Shown: positions 9,585 through 18,381, counted from the stretch's first letter. The stretch is DNA of 64,000 nucleotides from Streptomyces bathyalis (GCF_015910445.1 NZ_CP048882.1:1922001-1986000), one strand, 5' to 3'. Made by a program: numbers and translations. Notes: generated from the letters alone by a model not told the origin.

Positions 9585-10262
9585 ATGTCAGCAGCGGCGT
9601 ACGACCAGATCGCCGACTGGTACGAACAGGATTTCCTGCGCGGGCAGGACGCCGAGACCTCGGAGGGAAACCCCCGCAGCCTGGGCGGCCTGCTCGGGGA
9701 CCTTCTCGGAACGGGCAGCGGTACGTGCCTGGAGATCGGCTGCGGCACGGGGGTCCACGCTGCCGCGCTCCGCGACCTGGGCTGGACGCCGGTCGGCGTG
9801 GACCTGTCGCGAGGGATGCTCGGCCACGCCCGCAGCCGGCTACCGGTCGCGCAGGCCGATGCCGCGAGGCTTCCGGTGAGCGACGGCTCCGTCACGGCCG
9901 CTGTCGCAGTCATGGTGCACACGGACATGCCGCACTATCCGGCGGTACTGCGGGAAGCGGCCCGTGTCCTCCGGCCCGGTGGGGTGTTCGTGCACATCGG
10001 CGTCCACCCCTGCTTCTGCGGGGCGTTCGCCGACCGCACGGACCCCGACGCGATCGTGGTCCGCCCCGGCTATCTCGACGGCGCCTGGACGAAGGCTTCC
10101 TGGACCGACCAGGGCGTACGCGACAAGGTCGGGGCCACACACCTTCCGCTGCCGGGCCTGCTCCACGCCTTCCTCGACGCGGGACTGGCACTCGAACAGT
10201 TCGCCGAGCACGGCACCCCCACCCCGATCGTCATGGCCGTGACGGCACGCAAGCGCGGCTGA
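9585..10262 (+). CDS. Class I SAM-dependent methyltransferase
   Basis: A 225-aa methyltransferase of the UbiE/Methyltransf_11 type. Motif I is LEIGCGTGVHAAAL (residues about 47-60), then GVDLSRGM for the ribose-binding acidic strand, ADAARLPV, and LREAARVLRPGGVFVHIGVHP for the late strand. The ATG at 9585 follows GGACGGGGAACGTC and opens MSAAAYDQIADWYEQDF. The substrate is unknown. It stands alone in an accessory stretch, next to a kinase and an acetyltransferase, all generic small-molecule modifiers. The His/Cys-rich HPCFCG around residue 145 is unusual but may be structural. Confidence 0.85.
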   Translation: MSAAAYDQIADWYEQDFLRGQDAETSEGNPRSLGGLLGDLLGTGSGTCLEIGCGTGVHAAALRDLGWTPVGVDLSRGMLGHARSRLPVAQADAARLPVSDGSVTAAVAVMVHTDMPHYPAVLREAARVLRPGGVFVHIGVHPCFCGAFADRTDPDAIVVRPGYLDGAWTKASWTDQGVRDKVGATHLPLPGLLHAFLDAGLALEQFAEHGTPTPIVMAVTARKRG

Positions 10263-10354
10263 TCTCCCACACGTCCCGCTGACCGGCCGCCGCGGGCCGG
10301 CCGCCCCGGTCCGCCCGGGCGGTTTCCCCGCACCGGCTGCCGTCACCGTTCCGA

Positions 10355-11221
10355 GTGCGTAACGTCGGCGAGGTGACGAACGGGGACGGCAGCAGCCACG
10401 ACGGCGGGGACGGGACCGAGGACGACGGGGACGGCCGACTCCTCGCCCTGTACGACGAGTTGATGCGCGGAGCACCGGCCGAGCCGGCCATCGGCGTGAC
10501 GTACGAACAGGACGGGCCGCTCGTGCGTGCCGTGGGCGGCTTCCGCGCCTTCGTGTTCGGACCGCGTGACAGCGGGCTGCGGGGCGCCGACCTGGACCGC
10601 CTGATCGCGCGGCAACGGGACCGCTTCGCCGCGCGGGAGGAGACGGCCGAGTGGCGCATCCACGCGCACGACGAGCCGCGGGATCTGCCGGAACGGCTGC
10701 GTGCAGCGGGCTTCGTCCCGGGTGACGGCAAGACCGTACTCGTCGGCGCGAGCGCGGAGTTGGCCACGGAACCCCCGGCGCCGGAAGGCGTGGTCATCCG
10801 CCGCGTGACCGACGCCGGTGACATGCGCCGCATCGCGGCGGTGGAGGCCTCCGTGTGGGACATGGACCTGAGCTGGCTGGCGCGCTTCCTGGCCGAGCGG
10901 ATCGCGGCCTCACCGGACGGCACCGCGGTTCTGGTGGCCGAGGCGGGCGAGGCCGGCGGGCAGGTCGTCGCCGCGGGGTGGATGATCTTCCAGGCGGGAC
11001 GGGGCTTCGCCGGGCTGCGCGGCGGTACGACGCTGCCGGAGTGGCGCGGACGGGGCGTCTACCGGGCGCTGGTCGCCGAACGCGCCCGGATCGCCGCCGC
11101 GCGCCGCCTGCCGTATCTGCAGGTCGACGCCTCGGACGACAGTCTGCCGATCCTGCGCCGGCTGGGCTTCCGCACCGTGACGACCGTGACGCCGTATGTG
11201 TGGAGACCTGCCCGCGGCTGA
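10355..11221 (+). CDS. GNAT-family N-acetyltransferase
   Basis: A protein of up to 288 aa with a GNAT domain in the C-terminal half (about residues 145-285). The acetyl-CoA pyrophosphate loop is LPEWRGRGVYRALV (R/Q-x-x-G-x-G/A pattern), preceded by VAAGWMIFQ and followed by QVDASDDSLPILRRLGF, the usual late strand and helix. The N-terminal half is a second, degenerate GNAT-like or accessory region. Start is uncertain: GTG 10355 or GTG 10373, neither with a good Shine-Dalgarno; the first 25 residues are Asp/Gly-rich. Substrate unknown. Confidence 0.8.
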   Translation: MRNVGEVTNGDGSSHDGGDGTEDDGDGRLLALYDELMRGAPAEPAIGVTYEQDGPLVRAVGGFRAFVFGPRDSGLRGADLDRLIARQRDRFAAREETAEWRIHAHDEPRDLPERLRAAGFVPGDGKTVLVGASAELATEPPAPEGVVIRRVTDAGDMRRIAAVEASVWDMDLSWLARFLAERIAASPDGTAVLVAEAGEAGGQVVAAGWMIFQAGRGFAGLRGGTTLPEWRGRGVYRALVAERARIAAARRLPYLQVDASDDSLPILRRLGFRTVTTVTPYVWRPARG

Positions 11222-11228
11222 CGACCTG

Positions 11229-11834
11229 TCAGGCTCCGGTGGTGCCGTCGATGGCCTCGCGGAGGAAGTCGGCGTGCCCGTTGTGGCGCGCGTACTCGTG
11301 GATGAGGTGCAGCATCACCAGCCGCAGCGAGACGTCCTTACCCCAACGGACCTGGTGGCCGGTGACGTCCAGGGACGCCGCCTCCTTCTCGATGCGGCGC
11401 GCGTGCTCGACCTCCGCCTGCCAGGCGTCGAACGCCTCGGCCCGTGTGGACCGGCTCGCGTCGTAGGCGACCTGGAAGTCGCCGTCGTCGGACCACACCA
11501 GCGGGATGTCCTCACCGTTGATCGTCCGCCGGAACCAGGCGCGTTCGACCTCCGCCATGTGCCGCACCAGGCCGAGCAGCGAGAGCGTCGACGGCGGTGA
11601 CGAGGCGATCCGCAGCTGGTCGTCGCTCAGGCCCTCGCACTTCATGGCGAGGGTCTCGCGGTGGAATTCGAGGAAGGCCCGCAGGGTCTCGCGCTCTCCG
11701 CCGGTCAGCGGGGGAGCGGTCCGTTCTTCCCCCTCGGCCCTGGCGGGCCTGGGGGGACCCCCACCCTCGGCCCCAGCAGACCCGGGGAGACCCCCACCCT
11801 CGGCCCCGGCGGACCCGGGGGATTTCCCAGTCAC
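11229..11834 (-). CDS. DinB-family protein with 11-aa N-terminal repeats
   Basis: A DinB/DUF664-type four-helix protein, about 200 aa. The likely metal-binding histidines lie in LGLVRHMAEVERAWF and LHLIHEYARHNGHADFL. Family members include thiol-dependent S-transferases and many uncharacterised proteins. The GTG at 11834 is chosen because the serA terminator occupies 11895-11926, inside the longer open frame. Odd: residues about 5-35 are three copies of an 11-aa Gly/Ala/Glu repeat (GSAGAEGGGLP type) encoded by three tandem 33-bp units (11721-11823) that belong to the hairpin element family. A later start that removes the repeats is possible, but no ATG is in frame before MKCEGLS. Confidence 0.75.
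   Translation of the reverse strand: MTGKSPGSAGAEGGGLPGSAGAEGGGPPRPARAEGEERTAPPLTGGERETLRAFLEFHRETLAMKCEGLSDDQLRIASSPPSTLSLLGLVRHMAEVERAWFRRTINGEDIPLVWSDDGDFQVAYDASRSTRAEAFDAWQAEVEHARRIEKEAASLDVTGHQVRWGKDVSLRLVMLHLIHEYARHNGHADFLREAIDGTTGA
11721..11823 (-). repeat. Tandem 33-bp G-rich hairpin units in DinB 5' coding region
   Basis: Three adjacent units of about 33 bp (minus-strand core GGGCCGAGGG-N-GGGGG). The unit at 11721-11762 matches the stand-alone element at 37496-37530: GGGGGTCCCCCCAGGCC ... GGCCGAGGGGGAA. The units keep the reading frame and give an 11-residue protein repeat. Confidence 0.75.
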
Positions 11835-11894
11835 GTCCTGTGCCCTGCCTTTCGGTTGTGTACGGGCCCGCACCGCAGCCCCCTGAACAGGCGC

Positions 11895-11926
11895 GCGCCC
11901 GGGCCGTGTCCTCACGGCCCGGGCGC
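11895..11926 (-). terminator. serA terminator
   Basis: A perfect 14-bp stem (gcgcccgggccgtg / cacggcccgggcgc) with a tcct loop, 26 bp after the serA stop codon. It separates serA from the DinB gene. Confidence 0.88.
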
Positions 11927-11952
11927 ACCCGATGTGCTGTCCCGCTCCCCGG

Positions 11953-13542
11953 TCAGTCGGAGAGGTCGACGCTGCGCGCGGAGGTCGCCCCGATCTCGCC
12001 CTTGATCTCGGCGAGTACGGGTGCCGGGATGTTGTCGTCGACGGTCAGCGCCACCAGCGCCTCACCGCCCGCCGTGGCGCGGCCGACCTGCATGCCGGCG
12101 ATGTTGATGCCGGCCTCGCCGAGGATCCGGCCGACGGTGCCGACCATGCCCGGGCGGTCGGTGTACCGGAAGAAGGCCAGGTGCTCGGCCAGCGGCAGGT
12201 CCACGTCGTGCTCGCCGACGGCGACGATCTTCTGCAGGTGCTTGGGCCCGGTCAGCGTGCCGGAGACCGAGACCTCCTCGCCGCTGCTGAGGGTGCCCCG
12301 CACCGTCACCATGTTGCGGTGGTCCGCGGACTCGCTGGAGGTCGTCAGGCGCACCTCGACACCGCGCTCCTGCGCGAAGAGCGGCGCGTTGACGTAGCTG
12401 ACGGTCTCGTCGACGACGTCCTCGAAGACGCCCTTGAGCGCGGAGAGTTCGAGCACCTTCACGTCGTGCTGAGTGATCTCGCCGTACACCTCCACGTCCA
12501 GCCGCACGGCGACCTCTCCCGCGAGCGCGGTGAAGATCCGGCCCAGGCCCTCGGCCAGCGGCAGCGCGGGCCGCACGTCCTCGGCGATGACTCCGCCCTG
12601 GACGTTGACGGCGTCCGGGACGAGCTCGCCCGCCAGTGCCAGACGCACCGACTTGGCGACCGCGATGCCCGCCTTCTCCTGCGCCTCGCCGGTGGAGGCA
12701 CCCAGGTGCGGCGTGCACACGACCTGGTCGAACTCGAAGAGCGGCGAGTCGGTGCAAGGCTCGCTGGCGTAGACGTCCAGACCCGCACCCGCGACGCGGC
12801 CCTCCTTGAGCGCGGAGGCCAACGCCGCCTCGTCGACGATTCCGCCGCGGGCCGCGTTGACGACGCGGACGCTCGGCTTGACCTTGTGCAGCGCGTCGTC
12901 ACCGATCAGACCCAGCGTCTCGGGCGTCTTGGGCAGGTGGACGGTGATGAAGTCCGAGACCTCCAGCAGTTCGTCCAGGGAGAGCAGCTTGACGCCCATC
13001 TGCGCGGCCCGCGCGGGCTGCACGAACGGGTCATAGGCGACGACCTTCATCCCGAACGCCGACATGCGCTGCGCCACGAGCACGCCGATGCGGCCGAGAC
13101 CGACGACGCCGAGGGTCTTCTCGCTCAGCTCCACGCCGGTGTACTTGCTGCGCTTCCACTCGCCGTTCTTCAGCGCCGTGTTGGCCTGCGGGATGTTGCG
13201 GGCGCTGGCGATCAGCAGACCGCAGGCGAGTTCGGCGGCGGTGACGATGTTGGAGGTGGGTGCGTTCACCACCATCACGCCGGCCTTGGTGGCGGCGGGG
13301 ACGTCGACGTTGTCCAGCCCGACGCCCGCGCGGGCGACGACCTTGAGTTTCCGTGCGGCCGCCACCGCCTCGGCGTCGACCTTCGTCGCGGAGCGGACGA
13401 GGATCGCGTCCACGTCGGCGATGGCGGTGAGGAGTTCGTCCCGGTCGGCGCCGTTGCAGTGCCGGATCTCGAAGTCCGGGCCCAGGGCGTCGACGGTGGC
13501 GGGCGAGAGCTCTTCGGCGATCAGTACTACGGGCTTGCTCAC
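11953..13542 (-). CDS. serA: D-3-phosphoglycerate dehydrogenase
   Basis: First step of serine synthesis: 3-phosphoglycerate + NAD+ to phosphohydroxypyruvate. The 529-aa protein is the long actinobacterial type. The N-terminal catalytic and Rossmann domains (to about residue 315) show VARAGVGLDNVD, LGVVGLGRIGVLVAQRM, NAARGGIVDEAAL and the catalytic His in TPHLGASTGEAQEKAG. The intervening domain (about 320-450) and a C-terminal ACT domain (VALTVDDNIPAPVLAEIKG) provide serine feedback. The GTG start at 13542 has GGAG 6 nt upstream and gives (M)SKPVVLIAEELSP. Monocistronic between a terminator and a 274-bp upstream gap. Confidence 0.96.
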   Translation of the reverse strand: MSKPVVLIAEELSPATVDALGPDFEIRHCNGADRDELLTAIADVDAILVRSATKVDAEAVAAARKLKVVARAGVGLDNVDVPAATKAGVMVVNAPTSNIVTAAELACGLLIASARNIPQANTALKNGEWKRSKYTGVELSEKTLGVVGLGRIGVLVAQRMSAFGMKVVAYDPFVQPARAAQMGVKLLSLDELLEVSDFITVHLPKTPETLGLIGDDALHKVKPSVRVVNAARGGIVDEAALASALKEGRVAGAGLDVYASEPCTDSPLFEFDQVVCTPHLGASTGEAQEKAGIAVAKSVRLALAGELVPDAVNVQGGVIAEDVRPALPLAEGLGRIFTALAGEVAVRLDVEVYGEITQHDVKVLELSALKGVFEDVVDETVSYVNAPLFAQERGVEVRLTTSSESADHRNMVTVRGTLSSGEEVSVSGTLTGPKHLQKIVAVGEHDVDLPLAEHLAFFRYTDRPGMVGTVGRILGEAGINIAGMQVGRATAGGEALVALTVDDNIPAPVLAEIKGEIGATSARSVDLSD

Positions 13543-13816
13543 GTGGTCTCCAGTTCGGGGGTACCTCCCAGGCCGAAGGCCCAGGGGGAGGGTCATCCTC
13601 GCTGCGAGCAGCGGCGGGGAACTACGGCCGCGTCCCGGCGACCGTAGTCGATGGAGGGGGTCGTCCCCGCGGGCGGCGGCGCAGGGCAGACGCACGACGC
13701 TGTGAGCCTGTGGCGCGCTCGGCTTGCCCGTGCAGTGTAGCTACGTGGATGCCGTGCGGGCTGCCCCTCCCCGTAAACGGCCGGCCACGGACCGGCATCG
13801 CCGCCGGTCCGCGTCC
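13543..13816. promoter_or_regulatory. serA upstream region with hairpin element
   Basis: Holds the serA promoter. A G-rich hairpin element occupies 13557-13592 (gggggtacctcccaggcc, then ggcccagggggag), just upstream of the start codon. Further up there is an inverted repeat actacgg / ccgtagt (13621-13648), a candidate operator. No gene seen. Confidence 0.5.
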
Positions 13817-16360
13817 TCACTGCCCGGCGTGGCCGTCCGTACCTGCGGACACAGCGGCCTCGCCTCGCACGTCACGGCTGGAGTGCGCGGCGAGGAGGCG
13901 GTACTCCCCTGCCGGGGTGTACCAGGAGTGCGTGTCCTCGTCCCACACCTGGAAGGCGCGCGGCTCGACGGCGACGGTGGCCCGTACGGTCTCACCAGGC
14001 GCCGCCGCGACGACGGTGAAACCGGCGAGCCAGCGCAGCGGCCGGTGCGGATGACCCTCCCCGCCCGGGGGCTCCACGTAGACCTGCACGACCTCGCGGG
14101 AGGGGCGCCGGCCGGTGTTGCGCACGGGAACCGTCACCTCCACCGGCTGCCCCTCGCGCCAGTGCCCGGCAGACGGCTCGCCGTAGGACCAGTCCGAGTA
14201 GCCCAGGCCGTAGCCGAAGTCACGCGCGGGCCGGCGCCCGAGTCGGTCCCAGCCACGGTGACCCACGTCGAGGTCCTCGGTGTAGTCGATCAAGCCGTCG
14301 ATGGGGATGCCGTCCGGAACGGGCACGTCGCCCGCGTCGGCGGGAAGCGTCCAGGGCAGGCGCCCGGACGGTTCGCACGCGCCGGTCAGCACGTCGGCGA
14401 GGGATCCCCCCGCCTCCTGTCCGGGCAGCCACCACCACAGCACCGCGGGGACGTCGTCGAGCCAGGGCAGCAGCACCGGCGCGCCCGCGTTGACGACGAC
14501 GACCGTACGGGGATTCGCCTCGGCGACCCGGCGCACCAACTCGTGCTGGCGGCCCGGGAGTCCGAGATCGGCGCGGTCCCAGCCCTCGGACTCCGACTCG
14601 GGGTTGGTGCCCACGACCACGACCGCCGCGTCCGCCTCGCGGGCGGCCCGTACGGCCTCCGCGATCTCCTCGCCCGTGCCGGGCTCCGGCGGCAGATGGC
14701 GCAGCTCCAGCCGCGCGAAGCGGCCGAACCCGGTGACCTCGACGACCTGCACGGTCGCCGAGACCGTCACCTCCAGGGCCTCGTCTCCCACGGTGACGCG
14801 GCGCACGCGGCCCTCGGGGTGTCCGGCGGAGGCGTCGAGCAGGACCTCCTCGGCGACCCTGTGGTTGCTCTCGCTGAGCAGCTCCCCGTCGATCTCGATG
14901 CGGTGCGCTCCGACGGGGGCGATCTCCAGCAGGTGCTCCCCGGGCCCGTCGAGCCGCAGCCGCGCCTCGGCCCGTACGGACACCGCCCCCTCGGGCAGCC
15001 CGCCCAGCGCACCGTCCCAGGGCGCGGGACGGGTCAGGGCCGACAGCTCCCGGCCCTCGGCGTCGTGCACGTTCAGCTCGACGCCGTCGCCCTGCAGGAC
15101 GGCCGCGCCGGCCAGCGGCGCGTGGCGCATCGTGCGGCCGCCGCGGTGTGCGGTGACGACGGCTGACGGGAACGCCGCGCGCAGCGCGTCCAGCGGGGCG
15201 CTCACGTAGGGCGGGGTGACGCGTGCGCTGCCGCCGCCCTGGACGAACGGTTCGAGGGCGTTGGCCCCGATCAGCGCTATCCGGGAGGTGTCCCGCGGCA
15301 GCGGCAGCAGATCGCCCTCGTTGCGCAGGACGACGGTGGCGCGGGCCGCGGTCCGCCGCAGCAAGGAGGCGGTGGCGAGCTGGTGCCCGGATGCCTCCTC
15401 CTGCGGGGCCGGGCCGGTGCCGCCCGGGTCCTGGCCGTCCGCCGCCGAGGGATCCGACAGGGCGCCCACGCGGGCCGCGAGACGGAGGATGCGGCGCACC
15501 TTGTCGTCGATGTCCTCCTCGGGCACCTCACCGGCGCGCACGGCGTCGAGCAGGCCGCCTGCCCAGGGGCCGCCGGGACCGGGCATCACGAGGTCGAGCC
15601 CGTTGCGGGCGGAGGCGACGGTGCTTTTCGTCGCGAGCCAGTCGCTGACCACGACACCGTCGAACTCCCATTCCTCCTTGAGCAGTTCGCGCAGCAGCCT
15701 CCGGTGCTCGGTGGCCGGCGCCTCCTCGGAACCCCATGCGAGCCCGTTGTAGGCGGCCATGGCCATCCACACCCCGGCGTCCTTGACGACCCGCTCGAAC
15801 GGCGCGAGATACACCTCGCGCAGCGCGCGGGCGCTCAACCGCGAGGTGTAGAGCGTGCGTTGGGTCTCCGAGTCGTTGGCGACGAAGTGCTTGATGCACG
15901 CGCCCACGCCCTCCTGCTGGAGTGCGGCGACGTACGGCACCGCCATGCGTCCGCTGAGCAGCGGATCCTCCGAGAAGCACTCGAAGTGGCGTCCCGCCAG
16001 CGGCGTCCGCTGAAGGTTGACCACCGGCGCGAGGACCACGTCAGCGCTCTTCGCGCGTGCCTCCCCAGCCATCAGTGCGCCCAACTCCCCTGCCAGCGAC
16101 TCGTCCCAGGTGGCGGCGAGAGCCGAGGGCGCGGGCATCTGCGCCGACGTCGTGGGCGCGAGGCCTCTGCCGCGCACGCCGATCGGCCCGTCCGAGACGG
16201 TGAGGGCACGCAGCCCGGCCGAACGAAGCGGATACAGCATCCAGTTGGTCTCGCCGGTGAGCACCCGCACACGTTCTTCGAGGCTCAACCCGGCAACCAG
16301 CGCGTCGAGCCGGTCATCGGTCGGCTGCCAGGACGGAGCGGGCCGGCCAGCGACGGTCAT
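13817..16360 (-). CDS. Glycoside hydrolase family 3 beta-glucosidase
   Basis: An 847-aa intracellular-looking beta-glucosidase with no signal peptide. The GH3 N-terminal barrel includes VKDAGVWMAMAAYNGLAWGS and the nucleophile Asp in DGVVVSDWLATKST. The C-terminal sandwich domain (about 330-410 and 550-690) is split by a PA14-like insert (about 410-540, GEHLLEIAPVGAHRIEIDG). A fibronectin-III-like domain closes the protein (REVVQVYVEPPGG). Start ATG 16360 has GGGAGAAG upstream; the longer open frame to 16825 crosses another hairpin element and is not coding. The domain order fits a broad-specificity plant-oligosaccharide or natural-product glucosidase. Monocistronic and divergent from the GlxA-type regulator. 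Confidence 0.9.
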   Translation of the reverse strand: MTVAGRPAPSWQPTDDRLDALVAGLSLEERVRVLTGETNWMLYPLRSAGLRALTVSDGPIGVRGRGLAPTTSAQMPAPSALAATWDESLAGELGALMAGEARAKSADVVLAPVVNLQRTPLAGRHFECFSEDPLLSGRMAVPYVAALQQEGVGACIKHFVANDSETQRTLYTSRLSARALREVYLAPFERVVKDAGVWMAMAAYNGLAWGSEEAPATEHRRLLRELLKEEWEFDGVVVSDWLATKSTVASARNGLDLVMPGPGGPWAGGLLDAVRAGEVPEEDIDDKVRRILRLAARVGALSDPSAADGQDPGGTGPAPQEEASGHQLATASLLRRTAARATVVLRNEGDLLPLPRDTSRIALIGANALEPFVQGGGSARVTPPYVSAPLDALRAAFPSAVVTAHRGGRTMRHAPLAGAAVLQGDGVELNVHDAEGRELSALTRPAPWDGALGGLPEGAVSVRAEARLRLDGPGEHLLEIAPVGAHRIEIDGELLSESNHRVAEEVLLDASAGHPEGRVRRVTVGDEALEVTVSATVQVVEVTGFGRFARLELRHLPPEPGTGEEIAEAVRAAREADAAVVVVGTNPESESEGWDRADLGLPGRQHELVRRVAEANPRTVVVVNAGAPVLLPWLDDVPAVLWWWLPGQEAGGSLADVLTGACEPSGRLPWTLPADAGDVPVPDGIPIDGLIDYTEDLDVGHRGWDRLGRRPARDFGYGLGYSDWSYGEPSAGHWREGQPVEVTVPVRNTGRRPSREVVQVYVEPPGGEGHPHRPLRWLAGFTVVAAAPGETVRATVAVEPRAFQVWDEDTHSWYTPAGEYRLLAAHSSRDVRGEAAVSAGTDGHAGQ

Positions 16361-16383
16361 GAGCTTCTCCCGGAGGACGTCGT

Positions 16384-16420
16384 AGGGGTGTCCCCGGACC
16401 CGCCAGGGTCCAGGGGAAGG
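16384..16420 (+). repeat. G-rich hairpin element upstream of the GH3 gene
   Basis: ggggtgtccccggacc ... ggtccaggggaagg: the same architecture as the elements at 13557 and 37496. It sits 24-60 bp upstream of the GH3 start codon. Confidence 0.55.
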
Positions 16421-16589
16421 CGCCGAGGCCGCCTCACCCCAGGCATGCTCCCCAGGCACGGCCGTCCGAACCGCGATCCACGCCGTGCCGCTCGTACGCG
16501 CGTACGGCAGCTCGATGTCAGATGCCATGGCAGAAAAGGTGGGACCTTCGTCATTGCTGACATCGCGGGCGCCCTGAAGAATCGAGTCC

Positions 16590-17606
16590 ATGACCAGGCA
16601 CTCCCGAAGAGGCGGCAGTGACGTCCTGATCGTCGTCTTCGACGGCGTGCAGAGCCTCGATGTGACGGGCCCCTTCGAGGTCTTCGCCGGCGCCTGCCTG
16701 TCCGCCGGCGCCCCCGGCGCGTACCGCCTGCGCACCGCCTCCCTCGACGGCGGAGCTGTCCGCACCTTCAGCGGCCTCACCCTCGTCCCTGACCTCGCGC
16801 TCGCCGACGCGCCCTCACCGGACACGCTCCTGGTGCCGGGCGGTCAGGGCACCCGTGCCCCCGACCCCCGTCTGATCGACTGGCTGCGCGCACACGGGCC
16901 GTCCGCCCGGCGGCTCGTCTCCGTCTGCACCGGGGCGATGCTGCTCGCCGAAGCGGGGCTGCTGCGCGGTCGCCGGGCGACGACGCACTGGGCGTACAGC
17001 CACACGCTCGCCCGCCTCCACCCCGACACCGAGGTCGACCCCGGCCCCATCTACATCCGTGACGGCAATGTCTCGACCTCCGCCGGCGTGACGGCGGGCA
17101 TCGACCTCGCGCTCTCCCTCGTCGAGGAGGACCTGGGCCGCGACGTCGCGCTCGATGTCGCGCGCCATCTGGTCGTCTTCCTCCACCGCCCGGGAAACCA
17201 GGCGCAGTTCAGCACCCAGCTCTCCGCACAGACCGCACAGCGTGAGCCGCTGCGCGACGTCCAGCAGTGGATCAGTGAGCACACGGACGGCGATCTCTCC
17301 GTCGCATCACTCGCCGAACGCGCCCGGCTCTCGCCGCGGCACTTCGCCCGGGCCTTCCTCGCCGAGACCGGCGTGACGCCCGGCCGCTACGTCGACCGCG
17401 TACGTCTGGAGCAGGCCCGCAGGCTGCTGGAGGAGAGCAACGACAGTGTCGCGGAGATAGCGCGCGCCTGCGGATACGGCACCCCGGAGGCGCTGCGCCG
17501 GGCCTTCGTCAGGGTGCTGGGGTCGGCGCCCGCCGAATACCGGCGCCGCTTCCGGACTCCGTCCGCCGGCGCACGCCGCGAGCAACTCGCCCAGGACGAA
17601 GCCTGA
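16590..17606 (+). CDS. GlxA-family AraC/DJ-1 transcriptional regulator
   Basis: A 338-aa fusion regulator. The N-terminal DJ-1/PfpI (GATase1-like) domain, about residues 10-190, carries the nucleophile-elbow cysteine in VSVCTGAMLLAEAGLL. The C-terminal AraC double helix-turn-helix (about 225-320) includes VASLAERARLSPRHFARAF and VAEIARACGYGTPEALRRAF. Members control nitrogen-compound, carnitine and differentiation genes; the effector is unknown here. Start ATG 16590, divergent from the GH3 gene with 229 bp between. The next gene downstream is a stand-alone DJ-1 protein, separated by 19-bp tandem repeats. Confidence 0.9.
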   Translation: MTRHSRRGGSDVLIVVFDGVQSLDVTGPFEVFAGACLSAGAPGAYRLRTASLDGGAVRTFSGLTLVPDLALADAPSPDTLLVPGGQGTRAPDPRLIDWLRAHGPSARRLVSVCTGAMLLAEAGLLRGRRATTHWAYSHTLARLHPDTEVDPGPIYIRDGNVSTSAGVTAGIDLALSLVEEDLGRDVALDVARHLVVFLHRPGNQAQFSTQLSAQTAQREPLRDVQQWISEHTDGDLSVASLAERARLSPRHFARAFLAETGVTPGRYVDRVRLEQARRLLEESNDSVAEIARACGYGTPEALRRAFVRVLGSAPAEYRRRFRTPSAGARREQLAQDEA

Positions 17607-17628
17607 CCGAAGCCCGAACGGGCCCTGC

Positions 17629-17685
17629 CTCACGCCACGTTCCGGGTCTCACGCCACCTGCCGGGTCTCACGCCACGTTCCGGCC
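17629..17685. repeat. Three tandem 19-bp repeats between regulator and DJ-1 gene
   Basis: Units 17629-17647, 17648-17666 and 17667-17685 read ctcacgccacgttccgggt with small changes (second unit acctg for acgtt; third ends cc). They lie 23 bp after the regulator stop and 44 bp before the DJ-1 start. Candidate regulator-binding direct repeats or simple slippage product. Confidence 0.8.
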
Positions 17686-17728
17686 GTCCCGGACTCCGAC
17701 CGATGAATCCGTCTCCGAAAGGGAAGCC

Positions 17729-18355
17729 ATGCAGATCGCGATTCTCCTCTACGACAACTGCACCGTCCTCGACGCCGTGGGGCCCTATCAGACGCTCGGC
17801 CCACTGCCGGACGCCGACACCGTCTTCGTCGCCGAGCAGGCAGGCCCCGTACTGGACGACAACCGGAGCCTCTCGCTGGTGGCCGCGAAGTCCCTGTCCG
17901 AAGTCACCCGGCCGGACATCGTGATCGTCCCCGGCGGCCCCGAGCCGGACGTGGGCAACGAGGCGGTGCTCGGCTGGCTGCGCGCCGTCGACGCGACCTC
18001 CACGTGGACGGTCTCCGTATGCACCGGCTCGCTGCTGCTCGCGGCCGCGGGACTGCTGAACGGCCGGCGGGCCACGTCCCACTGGACGACCTTGGAGCGG
18101 CTGAGGGAATTCGGGGCCGAGCCGTCGCGCCAACGCGTGGTCTTCGACGGCAAGTACGTGACAGCCGCCGGAGTGTCCGCCGGCATCGACATGGGGCTCA
18201 CGCTCGCGGGGAAGATCGCCGGCGACGAACACGCGCAGGCCGTGCAGCTGATGATCGAGTACGACCCGCAACCGCCGTACGACGCCGGCTCCCCGGACAA
18301 GGCACCCGCCGCGCTGGTGGAGCTCATCAGCGGGGCACCGGCCCCCGGGCAGTGA
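17729..18355 (+). CDS. DJ-1/PfpI-family protein
   Basis: A 208-aa stand-alone DJ-1/PfpI domain. The reactive cysteine is Cys98 in WTVSVCTGSLLLAAAGLL, followed by NGRRATSHWTTLERL with the conserved His. Related enzymes include isonitrile hydratase (InhA type), whose signature is close to the CTGS..H pattern here, and glyoxalase III-type deglycases. Start ATG 17729 follows GAAAGGGAAGCC. The paralogous DJ-1 domain in the preceding AraC fusion suggests that the regulator controls this gene; this is inference from adjacency. Isonitrile hydratase activity is the best guess but not certain. Confidence 0.85.
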   Translation: MQIAILLYDNCTVLDAVGPYQTLGPLPDADTVFVAEQAGPVLDDNRSLSLVAAKSLSEVTRPDIVIVPGGPEPDVGNEAVLGWLRAVDATSTWTVSVCTGSLLLAAAGLLNGRRATSHWTTLERLREFGAEPSRQRVVFDGKYVTAAGVSAGIDMGLTLAGKIAGDEHAQAVQLMIEYDPQPPYDAGSPDKAPAALVELISGAPAPGQ

Positions 18356-18381
18356 GAGGCCCGCGCTCCGGCACCCTCACC

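Noticed and set aside
11932..13647. Long plus-strand open frame over serA
   Set aside because: Antisense shadow of a highly conserved enzyme gene, caused by high GC and codon bias.
16361..16825. N-terminal extension of the GH3 enzyme
   Set aside because: It crosses a hairpin element and the divergent regulator's promoter and start; a good SD precedes ATG 16360.
17629..17685. CRISPR-like direct repeats
   Set aside because: The units are contiguous without spacers, only three copies, and no cas gene is near.
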